A stretch of DNA of 16,172 bases. Source: Flammeovirgaceae bacterium. GTDB taxonomy: Bacteria; Bacteroidota; Bacteroidia; Cytophagales; Cyclobacteriaceae. Of the stretch, positions 1 through 7,277 are shown in pieces. The stretch covers positions 1 through 16,172 of the forward strand of contig QIEB01000078.1 in assembly GCA_003229495.1 (NCBI GenBank). The letters are read 5' to 3'. How positions within the stretch are numbered: the stretch's first letter is position 1; every line of letters starts with the position of its first letter. Both the position numbers and the translations under genes were made by a program. Under the pieces are notes generated by a model. It was not told the DNA's origin, did not search any database, and saw only the letters and a list, made by a program, of their open reading frames with translations.

Positions 1-2
1 AC

Positions 3-467
3 ACTGTGAACTTTAGTCTGGTCTCATTGTTCATTTTAATAGTGTTCTTCTTCGTCGCGGGTGAGGAGCTTTCGTGGGGGCAGAGGATCATGGGAATAGA
101 AACCACAGAATACTTTAAGCAACATAATGCCCAGGAAGAACTGAATTTTCATAATCTGGTGGTAGGAGGGGTTAAGTTAAATAAGCTGATCTTTGGATTG
201 ATTTTGACAACTGCTATACTGATATACATGGTGCTGGTACCGATATTATATCATAGGGTGAAATTCCTGAGCAGCTTACTCGATCATTGGTATATCCCGG
301 TTCCGAGATTAAGGCACACAGTGAGTTATTTGACTTTAACACTAGTAATTTTGATAATTCCGGCCGGTAAGAACTGGGAACTGCTGGAATTCGGATCGGT
401 ATTAATATTTTTTCTTATAATTTGGGCGCCAATTAATGATCATCTGTTTAGAATACAGGCCAATTAG
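3..467 (+). CDS. Hypothetical multi-pass membrane protein, 5' end outside window
   Basis: I do not recognise the function. The frame is open to the left edge of the window. The first possible start is a GTG at 6, but no ATG or upstream signal supports it, so this is probably the C-terminal part of a longer protein. The visible 153 residues hold about four hydrophobic segments (roughly residues 3-18, 60-82, 104-121 and 124-146). Between the first two lies a polar stretch with GEELSWGQRIMG and, further on, a run rich in Asn, Gln, Glu and His ending in NFHN. I recall EE-[IL]-SWGQR motifs from uncharacterised bacterial membrane proteins; I know of no assigned activity. The clustered acidic and polar residues next to a membrane segment could form a functional site, which is inference. 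It is separated by 107 bp from the sigma factor gene and may not be part of that transcript. Confidence 0.7.
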   Translation, partial: TVNFSLVSLFILIVFFFVAGEELSWGQRIMGIETTEYFKQHNAQEELNFHNLVVGGVKLNKLIFGLILTTAILIYMVLVPILYHRVKFLSSLLDHWYIPVPRLRHTVSYLTLTLVILIIPAGKNWELLEFGSVLIFFLIIWAPINDHLFRIQAN

Positions 468-528
468 AGGGTTAAATGTTATAAAAATGAGACAACCTTT
501 TAATTTAAGTTATAGTTTAAGTAGGTAA

Positions 529-557
529 GGAACAATTATTGCTGGGAATGAAGTAAG
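529..557 (+). promoter_or_regulatory. Possible ECF-type promoter upstream of the sigma factor gene
   Basis: GGAAC at 529-533 is followed after 19 nt by GTAAG at 553-557, about 17 nt before the sigma factor ATG. SigR/SigH-type ECF factors recognise GGAAT-like -35 and GTT-like -10 elements with about 18 nt spacing and often control their own gene. The match is imperfect in both elements and in spacing, and no TAnnTTTG housekeeping element is visible in 468-574. Speculative. Confidence 0.2.
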
Positions 558-574
558 CCATTATCCATCCAACT

Positions 575-1159
575 ATGTCTGTAGAAAAGGTAAAACAAAG
601 CTATTCCGATGTGCAAAAGGAAAAAATTTTTGAAACGGAATTTTTGCCTCACATTAATTCCATGTATAATTTTGCCTATCGCCTGACTTTTGATGAAGAT
701 GATGCCAAGGATCTGGTACAGGAAACTTACCTAAAAGCGTTTAGGTTTTTAAATTCCTTTCAACAAGGAACTAATGCCAAGGCCTGGTTGTTTCGAATAT
801 TGAAAAACAGCTTCATCAACGATTTTAGGAAAAAAAGTAAACAGCCGCCTAAAATTGACTATCAGGAAGTTGAAACGTATTACAATTCAGACAGTGTGGA
901 CGTATCAATGACCACTGATCTTCGGGTTGAGACGGTGCAACACATGATTGGCGATGAGGTTTCCAATGCGCTTAACGCCTTGGCAGTGGATTTTCGCACG
1001 GTAATTATATTGTGTGATCTGGAAGGGTTTACCTACGAGGAAATGTCTAAAATACTGGATATTCCCATAGGAACTGTAAGGTCCAGATTACACAGGTCCC
1101 GAAATCTCTTAAAGGAAAAGCTGCAGACATATGCAAAATCAATGGGTTACAATAAATAA
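575..1159 (+). CDS. ECF-type RNA polymerase sigma factor (SigR/SigH-like)
   Basis: A 194-residue sigma-70 family factor with the two-domain ECF layout. Region 2 lies at about residues 25-90, with the DDAKDLVQETYLKAF core helix and the AWLFRILKNSFINDFRK stretch that binds the -10 element. A variable linker follows, then region 4 at about residues 135-185 with a helix-turn-helix (FTYEEMSKILDIPIGTVRSR). The GTNAKAWL segment resembles the SigR/SigH (redox-responsive) branch. It would direct core RNA polymerase to a small regulon in the cytoplasm. An anti-sigma gene starts 6 bp downstream, so the two are surely co-transcribed, and gmk and nadD follow in the same run. The ATG at 575 has no clear ribosome binding site, as is common in Bacteroidota. 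The family assignment is firm; the stress it responds to is inference. Confidence 0.93.
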   Translation: MSVEKVKQSYSDVQKEKIFETEFLPHINSMYNFAYRLTFDEDDAKDLVQETYLKAFRFLNSFQQGTNAKAWLFRILKNSFINDFRKKSKQPPKIDYQEVETYYNSDSVDVSMTTDLRVETVQHMIGDEVSNALNALAVDFRTVIILCDLEGFTYEEMSKILDIPIGTVRSRLHRSRNLLKEKLQTYAKSMGYNK

Positions 1160-1165
1160 AAAAGA

Positions 1166-1441
1166 ATGGCTACTAACCTCTTCAACTGGCTCAAGCAAAG
1201 CGTGCTGGGCCGGAGTTCTTGTAAGAGATGCTTAGAACTACTTGAGTTAATAACGGATGAAGAAGCATCCCCGGAAGAAGTAAAGCATTTCCATAATCAC
1301 ATTAATGAGTGTCTACCATGCTATGAATCATACAATCTGGAGAAATCCATAAAAGAGATGCTTCAGACAAAGTTGGAAAAAAAGCAGGTTCCAGACGATT
1401 TGATCCAGTCAATTAAACTTAAAATCAGGAACAACCTCTGA
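1166..1441 (+). CDS. Zinc-binding (ZAS/RsrA-like) anti-sigma factor
   Basis: A 91-residue soluble protein with no membrane segment. It carries the zinc anti-sigma signature: His45-x3-Cys49-x2-Cys52 (HINECLPC), plus an upstream CKRC pair (Cys19, Cys22). Cys19 gives the C-x25-H-x3-C-x2-C spacing expected of the family. The following YNLEKSIKEML helix also resembles RsrA. Such proteins sequester the cognate ECF sigma factor and release it when zinc-ligating cysteines are oxidised. The gene begins 6 bp after the sigma gene, so that sigma factor is its evident partner. Unlike Streptomyces RsrA, no cysteines follow Cys52, so any disulfide switch would have to use Cys19, Cys22, Cys49 or Cys52. The stop codon is 3 bp before the gmk start. 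The family is well supported; redox sensing is inferred from relatives. Confidence 0.85.
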   Translation: MATNLFNWLKQSVLGRSSCKRCLELLELITDEEASPEEVKHFHNHINECLPCYESYNLEKSIKEMLQTKLEKKQVPDDLIQSIKLKIRNNL

Positions 1442-1444
1442 CCT

Positions 1445-2038
1445 ATGCAAGGGGATAAGGCAATTATTTTTTCTGCACCCTCTGGATCCGGAAAAACTAC
1501 TATTGTGAAACGGTTGGTGCAACAGAATCCTGACCTGGATTTCTCAATATCAGCCTGCACTCGTGACCGTCGTGGCCGACAGGAAACAAATGGTAAGGAT
1601 TACTACTTTCTATCTCCTGAAGATTTCAAAAGTAAAATTGACCACCACGAATTTGTGGAATGGCAGGAAGTGTATGAAGGAAATTTTTACGGGACCCTGA
1701 AATCAGAAACAGAAAGAGTGTGGGCTTCCGGAAAGAATATAATATTTGATGTGGATGTAAAGGGAGGATTGAACCTCAAAAAATATTTTGGACAAAGCGC
1801 TCTTGCAGTATTTGTGAAAGTCCCATCGATCGAGGTACTGGATCAGCGGCTCCGAAATCGGGAATCCGAATCGGAAGATAGTATCTCCAGAAGACTCTTT
1901 AAGGCTAAATTTGAACTTACCTTTGAAGACCAATTTGATGTAACCCTCCTTAATCAAGATCTTGAGCAAAGTATGGAAATTGCCCAACAACTTTACAGAA
2001 ATTTCGCAGGACCACTAACGCTGGATCCTACAATATGA
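1445..2038 (+). CDS. gmk: Guanylate kinase
   Basis: Converts GMP and ATP to GDP and ADP, an essential step in making GTP and dGTP and in recycling GMP and cyclic-di-GMP products. The 197 residues start with a P-loop (SAPSGSGKTT, about residues 10-19). Next comes the GMP-binding loop SACTRDRRGRQETNGKDYYF, then the EFVEWQEVYEGNFYGT stretch and the DVDVKGG segment typical of the family. The lid region RLRNRESESEDSISRR supplies the ATP-contacting arginines. Length is normal. The GMP-binding loop seems one residue longer than usual between its second arginine and the glutamate. The gene follows the anti-sigma gene by 3 bp and its TGA overlaps the nadD ATG (ATGA), so all four genes are probably one transcript. 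Confidence 0.96.
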   Translation: MQGDKAIIFSAPSGSGKTTIVKRLVQQNPDLDFSISACTRDRRGRQETNGKDYYFLSPEDFKSKIDHHEFVEWQEVYEGNFYGTLKSETERVWASGKNIIFDVDVKGGLNLKKYFGQSALAVFVKVPSIEVLDQRLRNRESESEDSISRRLFKAKFELTFEDQFDVTLLNQDLEQSMEIAQQLYRNFAGPLTLDPTI

Positions 2039-2601
2039 ATATTGGACTGTATTTTGGTTCATTTAACCCAATACATATTGGACACCTGATTATCGCCAAC
2101 GTAATGACCGATTACCTGGATCGAGTTTGGTTTGTAGTATCTCCCCGGAACCCTTTCAAGCAGACCAAATCCTTATTGCATACATTTGACCGATATGAAA
2201 TGGTTGAAAAGGCCATTCAAGACAATCATAAATTACTGGCTTGTGATGTGGAGTTTTCAATGCCTAAGCCAAGCTATACCATCGATACTCTTACTTATTT
2301 ATCAGAAAAGCACCCCCAACATCAATACAAGTTAATTCTGGGGTCGGACAATCTTATTCAGTTTCCCAAGTGGAAGAACTACCAGCGTATTCTTGACAAT
2401 TATGGACTATTGGTTTATCCCCGTACAGAAGTGATAGAAAGTGAACTTTTGGACCACCTCAGAGTTACAATAGTCGATGCGCCCTTGCTGGACATATCCG
2501 CTAGTTTTATACGGAAGTCAATAAAAGCAAAGAGAAGTATCCGATACCTTGTTCCGGAAGTAGTGGAGAAATTTATTGAAAAGCAAGGGTTTTATTTATG
2601 A
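2035..2601 (+). CDS. nadD: Nicotinate-nucleotide adenylyltransferase
   Basis: Transfers AMP from ATP to nicotinate mononucleotide to give deamido-NAD, the penultimate step of NAD synthesis. The 188-residue protein has the nucleotidyltransferase signature GLYFGSFNPIHIGHL at its N-terminus, with the (H/T)xGH ATP-binding element (HIGH). It also has a substrate-binding stretch (PSYTIDTLTYL), a central LILGSDNL strand, and the C-terminal DISASFIRKSI motif corresponding to ISSTxIR in relatives. Length is normal for NadD. The start overlaps the gmk stop by 4 bp, which implies translational coupling. The stop lies 2 bp from the convergent frr stop, and no terminator hairpin is evident between the two. 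Confidence 0.95.
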   Translation: MNIGLYFGSFNPIHIGHLIIANVMTDYLDRVWFVVSPRNPFKQTKSLLHTFDRYEMVEKAIQDNHKLLACDVEFSMPKPSYTIDTLTYLSEKHPQHQYKLILGSDNLIQFPKWKNYQRILDNYGLLVYPRTEVIESELLDHLRVTIVDAPLLDISASFIRKSIKAKRSIRYLVPEVVEKFIEKQGFYL

Positions 2602-2603
2602 TC

Positions 2604-3164
2604 CTAAACGGTCATAATATCATTTTCTTTCTTTTTCAGAAGTTCTTCAATTTTTGAAATAAACTGGTCCGTCAATTTTTGAATCTCATCTTCAGCATCT
2701 TTTACCTCATCTTCAGAAACATGTTCCTTTAGCAGTCTCTTCAGGTGATCATTAGCATCTTTGCGAATATTTCGAATACTCACTCTGCCATGTTCTGCCT
2801 CGTTGCGAGCGTGTTTTGCCAGATCCACCCTTCGTTCTTCAGTCAATGCTGGAATATTGATTCGTATTAACTCTCCATCGTTTTGAGGGTTCAATCCCAG
2901 ATCGCTGTTGATTATAGACCGTTCGATTTCTCCAACAATGTTCTTTTCCCATGGTTTAATAACCAGGGTGCGGGCATCCTGAGAGTTGATAGTGGCTACT
3001 TGGTTAATAGGAGTGAGGTTACCGTAATACTCAACCATAATGCCGTCCAACATATTGGGCATGGCCTTTCCCGCTCTTATTTTAGCCAAAGCCCCATTGG
3101 TGTGTTGAAGTGATTTCTCCATCAACTCATTGGCATGTTCCATATAGAATTCAATATTTTCCAT
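2604..3164 (-). CDS. frr: Ribosome recycling factor
   Basis: Acts with EF-G after termination to split the ribosome and free mRNA and tRNA. The 186 residues show the family pattern. An N-terminal helix contains LAKIRAGKAMPNMLDGI, which holds the conserved arginine that contacts the ribosome. The small beta domain (about residues 30-105) includes VEYYGNLTPINQVATI and LVIKPWEKN. The C-terminal helices follow, with LTEERRVDLAKHARNEAEHGRVSIRNIRKDAND. Length matches the usual 185. It lies 11 bp downstream of pyrH on the same strand, the common pyrH-frr pairing, and is probably translated from the pyrH transcript. It converges on nadD. Confidence 0.97.
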   Translation of the reverse strand: MENIEFYMEHANELMEKSLQHTNGALAKIRAGKAMPNMLDGIMVEYYGNLTPINQVATINSQDARTLVIKPWEKNIVGEIERSIINSDLGLNPQNDGELIRINIPALTEERRVDLAKHARNEAEHGRVSIRNIRKDANDHLKRLLKEHVSEDEVKDAEDEIQKLTDQFISKIEELLKKKENDIMTV

Positions 3165-3175
3165 CAGATGTCAAA

Positions 3176-3886
3176 TTAGTTGGCAATTAGTGTTCCCACC
3201 TCCAGTGATCCGGTAATGATTTTTAGTAGGTTGCCCTGTTGGTTGACGTCAAAAACGATAATAGGCAAATTGTTCTCTTGACATAGGGTAAAAGCTGTCA
3301 AATCCATTATATTCAAACCTTTACTATATGCTTCGGAAAAGGAAAGCTTGTCGTAGCGCTCTGCTTTGGGATCTTTTTCCGGATCTGCACTATATACACC
3401 ATTTACCCTGGTGCCCTTCATCACCACATCCGCCTCTATTTCCACCGCCCTAAGGCTGGCAGTAGAATCGGTAGTAAAATACGGATTGCCAATCCCTGCT
3501 CCAAAGATTACTATCCGTCCTTTCTCAAGGTGCCTAACCGCTCTTCTTCTGATAAATGGTTCACACACTTGTTCCATGTTTATTCCGGACATCAGGCGGG
3601 TATACATGCCCGATTTTTCCAAAGCACTTTGCAAGGCCATACCATTGATTACCGTGGCCAGCATCCCCATATAGTCACCCTGAACCCGGTCGATGGTCAG
3701 GTTCTCCGCCTGATCTCCTCTAAAAATATTGCCACCTCCGATTACAATGGCAATTTCAATTCCAAGTTCTTTAACGCTTTTGATTTCACGGGTATATTGT
3801 TCTAAGCGTGCTGGGTCGATGCCATATGGTTTTTCACCCATTAGAGCTTCCCCACTGAGCTTTAAGAGTATTCGTTTATATTTCAT
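3176..3886 (-). CDS. pyrH: UMP kinase
   Basis: Phosphorylates UMP to UDP with ATP, the entry to UTP and CTP supply. It belongs to the amino acid kinase fold and acts as a hexamer. Visible motifs are the N-terminal KYKRILLKLSGEAL, the glycine-rich IVIGGGNIFRG, RVQGDYMGMLATVINGMAL, the IFGAGIGNPYFTTDS loop and the GTRVNGVYSADP nucleotide-binding region. I chose the start at 3886 (MKYKRILL, 236 residues). An ATG at 3910 is in frame and would add eight residues, but those are not part of the family pattern, and a TATATTTG promoter element lies at 3908-3915, which would put the transcript start downstream of 3910. frr follows after 11 bp. Confidence 0.96.
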   Translation of the reverse strand: MKYKRILLKLSGEALMGEKPYGIDPARLEQYTREIKSVKELGIEIAIVIGGGNIFRGDQAENLTIDRVQGDYMGMLATVINGMALQSALEKSGMYTRLMSGINMEQVCEPFIRRRAVRHLEKGRIVIFGAGIGNPYFTTDSTASLRAVEIEADVVMKGTRVNGVYSADPEKDPKAERYDKLSFSEAYSKGLNIMDLTAFTLCQENNLPIIVFDVNQQGNLLKIITGSLEVGTLIAN

Positions 3887-3907
3887 GTACGAGAGGCTTG
3901 GACTGAT

Positions 3908-3915
3908 CAAATATA
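3908..3915 (-). promoter_or_regulatory. Candidate -7 promoter element for pyrH-frr
   Basis: On the minus strand the sequence reads TATATTTG, an exact match to the Bacteroidota -7 consensus TAnnTTTG. Transcription would start near 3902, leaving a leader of about 15 nt before the ATG at 3886. No good TTTG -33 element is seen 19 nt upstream, so this is only half a promoter. Confidence 0.4.
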
Positions 3916-3947
3916 AGAAGTGCTATTAAACTTTTTCAGAGAATTAT

Positions 3948-4442
3948 TTAAAATTGAATTAACACCTGATTTTTTTCAACATTCATTCCTTTTTGTATGT
4001 GAATGGCTTCCACGGTTCCCTCTCCTGTTGATTTAATAACGTTTTCCATCTTCATGGCCTCCAAAATAATCAGTTTATCTCCCTTTGAAACCAGTTGACC
4101 TTCTTTTACTAAGATATCCAGAATCATGCCAGGCATCGGAGCCTTGACTTCATTATGGTTGCTGTGGTCAGATTGTTGCATACCCAGTTTTTCTAACAGC
4201 AGATCGTATTTGTCCTGGACATCAATATCAAATAATACACCATTTACCTTAAGCTTAATATGCTTCGTGGGCGCATCCATTGCTATGATCTCTATCACAA
4301 ACGAGTTAGATTCTGTTATTAAATGGTATAGATAATCACTCACCTCTGCCATATCCCATGCTAATAATTTATTATCGACGCAAATGCCGTCACTTTTAAA
4401 GTCAATAATGTGTGAGGTCCCGTTGATACTTACTTTATACAT
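3948..4442 (-). CDS. Biotin carboxyl carrier protein (biotin/lipoyl attachment domain)
   Basis: Carries a covalently bound biotin that shuttles CO2 between a biotin carboxylase and a carboxyltransferase, as in acetyl-CoA or propionyl-CoA carboxylase. Of 164 residues, about 94-164 form the biotinyl domain. It contains VKAPMPGMILDILVKEG and the EAMKMEN attachment motif, where Lys131 is the predicted biotinylated residue. The hydrophobic end (VLIQF) is typical. The N-terminal 90 residues resemble the region preceding the biotinyl domain in acyl-CoA or pyruvate-type carboxylase subunits, but I cannot assign them further. No carboxylase or transferase gene is nearby, so the partner enzyme is encoded elsewhere. 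It is divergent from the aminopeptidase gene and upstream of pyrH (61 bp gap), into which its transcript may continue. Confidence 0.88.
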   Translation of the reverse strand: MYKVSINGTSHIIDFKSDGICVDNKLLAWDMAEVSDYLYHLITESNSFVIEIIAMDAPTKHIKLKVNGVLFDIDVQDKYDLLLEKLGMQQSDHSNHNEVKAPMPGMILDILVKEGQLVSKGDKLIILEAMKMENVIKSTGEGTVEAIHIQKGMNVEKNQVLIQF

Positions 4443-4493
4443 TGGCTTAGTTTTGTGAATGCCAAAGTCAAATGAAATTCAGGTTATAAATAG

Positions 4494-4501
4494 TAACTTT
4501 G
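4494..4501 (+). promoter_or_regulatory. Candidate -7 promoter element for the M1 aminopeptidase gene
   Basis: TAACTTTG is an exact match to TAnnTTTG, identical to the element before tRNA-Trp. Transcription would begin near 4508, giving a leader of about 23 nt to the ATG at 4531. It lies downstream of the other in-frame ATG at 4459, which argues against that start. No TTTG is visible 19 nt upstream. Confidence 0.45.
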
Positions 4502-4530
4502 AAGGTAAATACCAATTTTTACTGAATTTC

Positions 4531-7107
4531 ATGCTGATTAATCCTTACCTACGTAGTTGCCAACTATGGTGGCTAACCATAATTTCTACAAGTATAACTT
4601 CTTGTGTGTCTACTCAACCAACAGCAGAAAGACTATCCGTAGTAGACACTACTCAAATTAATAACCAGCATTCACTATCGTTATCTACGCCTGTCGAAAC
4701 GAAGGCGGTCCAGCCCGGACCTTATAGAGCTGAGTATACTAAACTGCACGACCTGATTCATACCCGGTTGGAGGTGCGATTTGACTGGGAAAAGCAATAT
4801 CTTTTGGGAAAGGCAACCCTGGAACTGAGACCATACTTTTATCCACAAGATATTTTGGTACTGGACGCCAAAGGATTCGACATTCATTCTGTACAGTTAG
4901 TAGAAGGAGGCAGTAAGGAATCACTAAAATACCAATATAACCAGAAGAAACTGATAATTTCATTAAATCGGACCTATCTCAGAGATGAGTCCTACTTTGT
5001 TGAAATTGATTATACAGCCAAGCCTAATGAACTAGAAACCGGCGGGAGTGAGTCCATAACTTCTGATAAAGGTCTTTATTTTATAAACCCTTTGGGTGAA
5101 GTGAAAAACAAACCTCAACAAATCTGGACTCAGGGAGAAACGGAAGCCAGTTCATGTTGGTTTCCTACCATTGATAGTCCCAATCAAAGAACTACCCAGG
5201 AAATCTACATGACTGTGGAAGATCGTTTTACCACTCTTTCCAACGGGAGACTGGTTTACTCTCAGGGAAATGAGGACAGTACCCGTACAGATTACTGGAG
5301 AATGAGTCAGCCACATGCTCCTTATCTGTTCATGATGGCTGTAGGTGAATTCGCAGTGGTTAAAGACCAGTGGGAGGGAAAGGAAGTGTCCTATTATGTA
5401 GAACCGGAATACCAACCCTACGCCAAATTGATCTTTGGTAGAACTCCGCAAATGATGACCTACTTTTCAGAGTTACTCAAGTATCCTTATCCATGGTCAA
5501 AATATTCACAAGTGGTGGTTAGGGATTATGTGTCAGGTGCAATGGAAAATACCACTGCTTCAATGTTCATGGAAGATCTTCAGGTAGACTCAAGATTTTT
5601 AATTGATGACGACTGGGACGGCATCATTGCCCACGAGCTTTTCCATCATTGGTTCGGGGATTTGGTCACCAGTGAATCGTGGTCTAACCTTACACTCAAT
5701 GAAGCCTTCGCTACCTATGCCGAGTATTTATGGGCCGAGCATTTATTGGGTAGAGATGAGGCGGAATACCTCGGATATGAAGAACAACTTAACTATCTGG
5801 GAGAGGCCAGGGAAAAAAGGGTAGATCTAATCCGGTTTTACTACCATGACAAAGAAGATATGTTTGATAGTCATTCATATGCAAAAGGTAGCCGGGTTCT
5901 ACATATGCTGCGCCATTACCTGGGAGATGATGCCTTTTTTAGTACTTTGAATGAATATCTTACTACTTATGCCAATCAACCAGTCGAGGTACACCATCTG
6001 CGTTTGGTGGCGGAGAAAGTCAGTGGTGAAGATTTGAACTGGTTCTTTAATCAGTGGTTTTTGGACTCAGGACATCCAGAGCTGCACCTGGAAAAAGTTT
6101 TCGAAAATGACACACTTTCTATTGAGATAACCCAAGTTCAGGACCTTGATTTCGCACCCATATTTCGGCTTCCCCTTGAAATCGAGTTTTGGCACGATCA
6201 GCAAAATGAATCTCATTCTATCGTTTTGGAACAACAACTTCAAAGCTTTAAATTCCAAATGGACAGTGAACCGGATCTGGTAATTATTGATAAAGAAAAT
6301 AACTTATTGTTGGATTTAGATTATCACCAAGATGTGCAAGAATTGATGCACCAATATAGGGTTGGAACTCATGCACTCACCCGATTCAAGGCCTTGGAGA
6401 AATTACTGAACGATTCGGTAGGTAGTGAAGTAGTCGGGTTATTCACAGAGGCACTTGAAGATCCATTTTGGGCCATAAGACAACTTTCGGTAAACCTATT
6501 TGAAGATTATCCTGGAGATCATCCCGAGGAACTGGTATCGAGACTGTATGCCATGGCAAAGAGTGACCCTAAATCTTTGGTTCGGGCGGACGCTATCACC
6601 ACCTTGTCCTCTTTCCCCAATGATGAAGTGTACCTGCCAATTTATTTAGAAGCTATAAAAGATTCATCTTATGCTGTTGCCGGTGCAGGCCTAACGGCAT
6701 ACTTGCAGATCGATCATCCTGAGAGAAATGAAATAGCGCAACAATTCGAAAATGAAAACAACATCCAGCTGGTAATTCCATTAGCAGATTTTTATGCATT
6801 GGATCATGTTCCGGGCAAATATTCATGGTACCAGAGCCGGCTTGAAAATGCCAAAGGAGAATTGATGTATTATCTGGTCAATTATTTTGGACAATACCTG
6901 GTGAGCGCCCCCCCCAAAGAACAGGTCAGAGGTGCCAGATACCTGGAAGACCTTGGAATAAACCACTCTACCTATTATGTACGATTCTCCGCGTTTCAGG
7001 CGCTAAGTCTATTGGAGGGAGTTGAAGGAGTACCGGAAATGAAGCGCACGGTTAAGGAGTCAGAGAAGGACCCCAGGCTTCTGGAGGTTTACGCCCAAAT
7101 CCCTTAG
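4531..7107 (+). CDS. M1-family zinc aminopeptidase, predicted lipoprotein, with C-terminal helical-repeat region
   Basis: Cleaves N-terminal residues from peptides. The start at 4531 (858 residues) is preferred over the in-frame ATG at 4459 because a promoter element lies between them and because it begins a compact lipoprotein signal: a hydrophobic stretch ending in ITSC, with the lipid-bearing Cys at residue 25. In this numbering the exopeptidase motif GAMEN is at 336-340. The zinc site HELFH is at 368-372 and the third zinc ligand Glu391 lies exactly 18 residues on (NEAF). A YAKGSRVLHML segment supplies the likely transition-state tyrosine. The part after about residue 600 looks like HEAT-type alpha-helical repeats (for example PFWAIRQLSVNLFEDYP). 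It probably works in the periplasm, anchored to a membrane, in peptide scavenging; location is inferred. A C8 tract at 6908-6915 lies within the gene but the frame is intact. Confidence 0.93.
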   Translation: MLINPYLRSCQLWWLTIISTSITSCVSTQPTAERLSVVDTTQINNQHSLSLSTPVETKAVQPGPYRAEYTKLHDLIHTRLEVRFDWEKQYLLGKATLELRPYFYPQDILVLDAKGFDIHSVQLVEGGSKESLKYQYNQKKLIISLNRTYLRDESYFVEIDYTAKPNELETGGSESITSDKGLYFINPLGEVKNKPQQIWTQGETEASSCWFPTIDSPNQRTTQEIYMTVEDRFTTLSNGRLVYSQGNEDSTRTDYWRMSQPHAPYLFMMAVGEFAVVKDQWEGKEVSYYVEPEYQPYAKLIFGRTPQMMTYFSELLKYPYPWSKYSQVVVRDYVSGAMENTTASMFMEDLQVDSRFLIDDDWDGIIAHELFHHWFGDLVTSESWSNLTLNEAFATYAEYLWAEHLLGRDEAEYLGYEEQLNYLGEAREKRVDLIRFYYHDKEDMFDSHSYAKGSRVLHMLRHYLGDDAFFSTLNEYLTTYANQPVEVHHLRLVAEKVSGEDLNWFFNQWFLDSGHPELHLEKVFENDTLSIEITQVQDLDFAPIFRLPLEIEFWHDQQNESHSIVLEQQLQSFKFQMDSEPDLVIIDKENNLLLDLDYHQDVQELMHQYRVGTHALTRFKALEKLLNDSVGSEVVGLFTEALEDPFWAIRQLSVNLFEDYPGDHPEELVSRLYAMAKSDPKSLVRADAITTLSSFPNDEVYLPIYLEAIKDSSYAVAGAGLTAYLQIDHPERNEIAQQFENENNIQLVIPLADFYALDHVPGKYSWYQSRLENAKGELMYYLVNYFGQYLVSAPPKEQVRGARYLEDLGINHSTYYVRFSAFQALSLLEGVEGVPEMKRTVKESEKDPRLLEVYAQIP

Positions 7108-7113
7108 GATTGA

Positions 7114-7145
7114 CGGAAGTTTATAAAAAAATTTGCCGGATTTTT
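7114..7145 (+). terminator. Probable intrinsic terminator after the aminopeptidase gene
   Basis: CGGAAGTTT (7114-7122) pairs with AAATTTGCCG (7129-7138), with one bulged G, a G-T pair and a 6-nt loop. A T5 run follows at 7141-7145. A second small hairpin (GAGGTC 7148-7153 with GACCCTC 7160-7166, one bulge) follows before the tRNA promoter. Confidence 0.5.
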
Positions 7146-7183
7146 CAGAGGTCAAAATGGACCCTCATCTTTTCTCGGAAAAG

Positions 7184-7214
7184 TTTGAATATAATTAAAA
7201 AGTGTATAATTTTG
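7184..7214 (+). promoter_or_regulatory. Promoter of the tRNA-Tyr/Gly/Thr-tuf unit
   Basis: TTTG at 7184-7187, 19 nt, then TAATTTTG at 7207-7214: an exact match to the Bacteroidota housekeeping promoter in both elements and spacing. Transcription would start near 7221, about 57 nt before tRNA-Tyr. It is the only complete promoter I see between the aminopeptidase gene and tuf, so it may also drive tuf. Confidence 0.7.
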
Positions 7215-7277
7215 CATTCCTTTTAAAATTGCCATGTGGCATTTTGAAAGATACGTTCATAAATAAAGCTGTGTTAA

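Noticed and set aside
3887..3910. Upstream ATG start for pyrH
   Set aside because: Adds eight residues outside the family pattern and overlaps the candidate -7 element.
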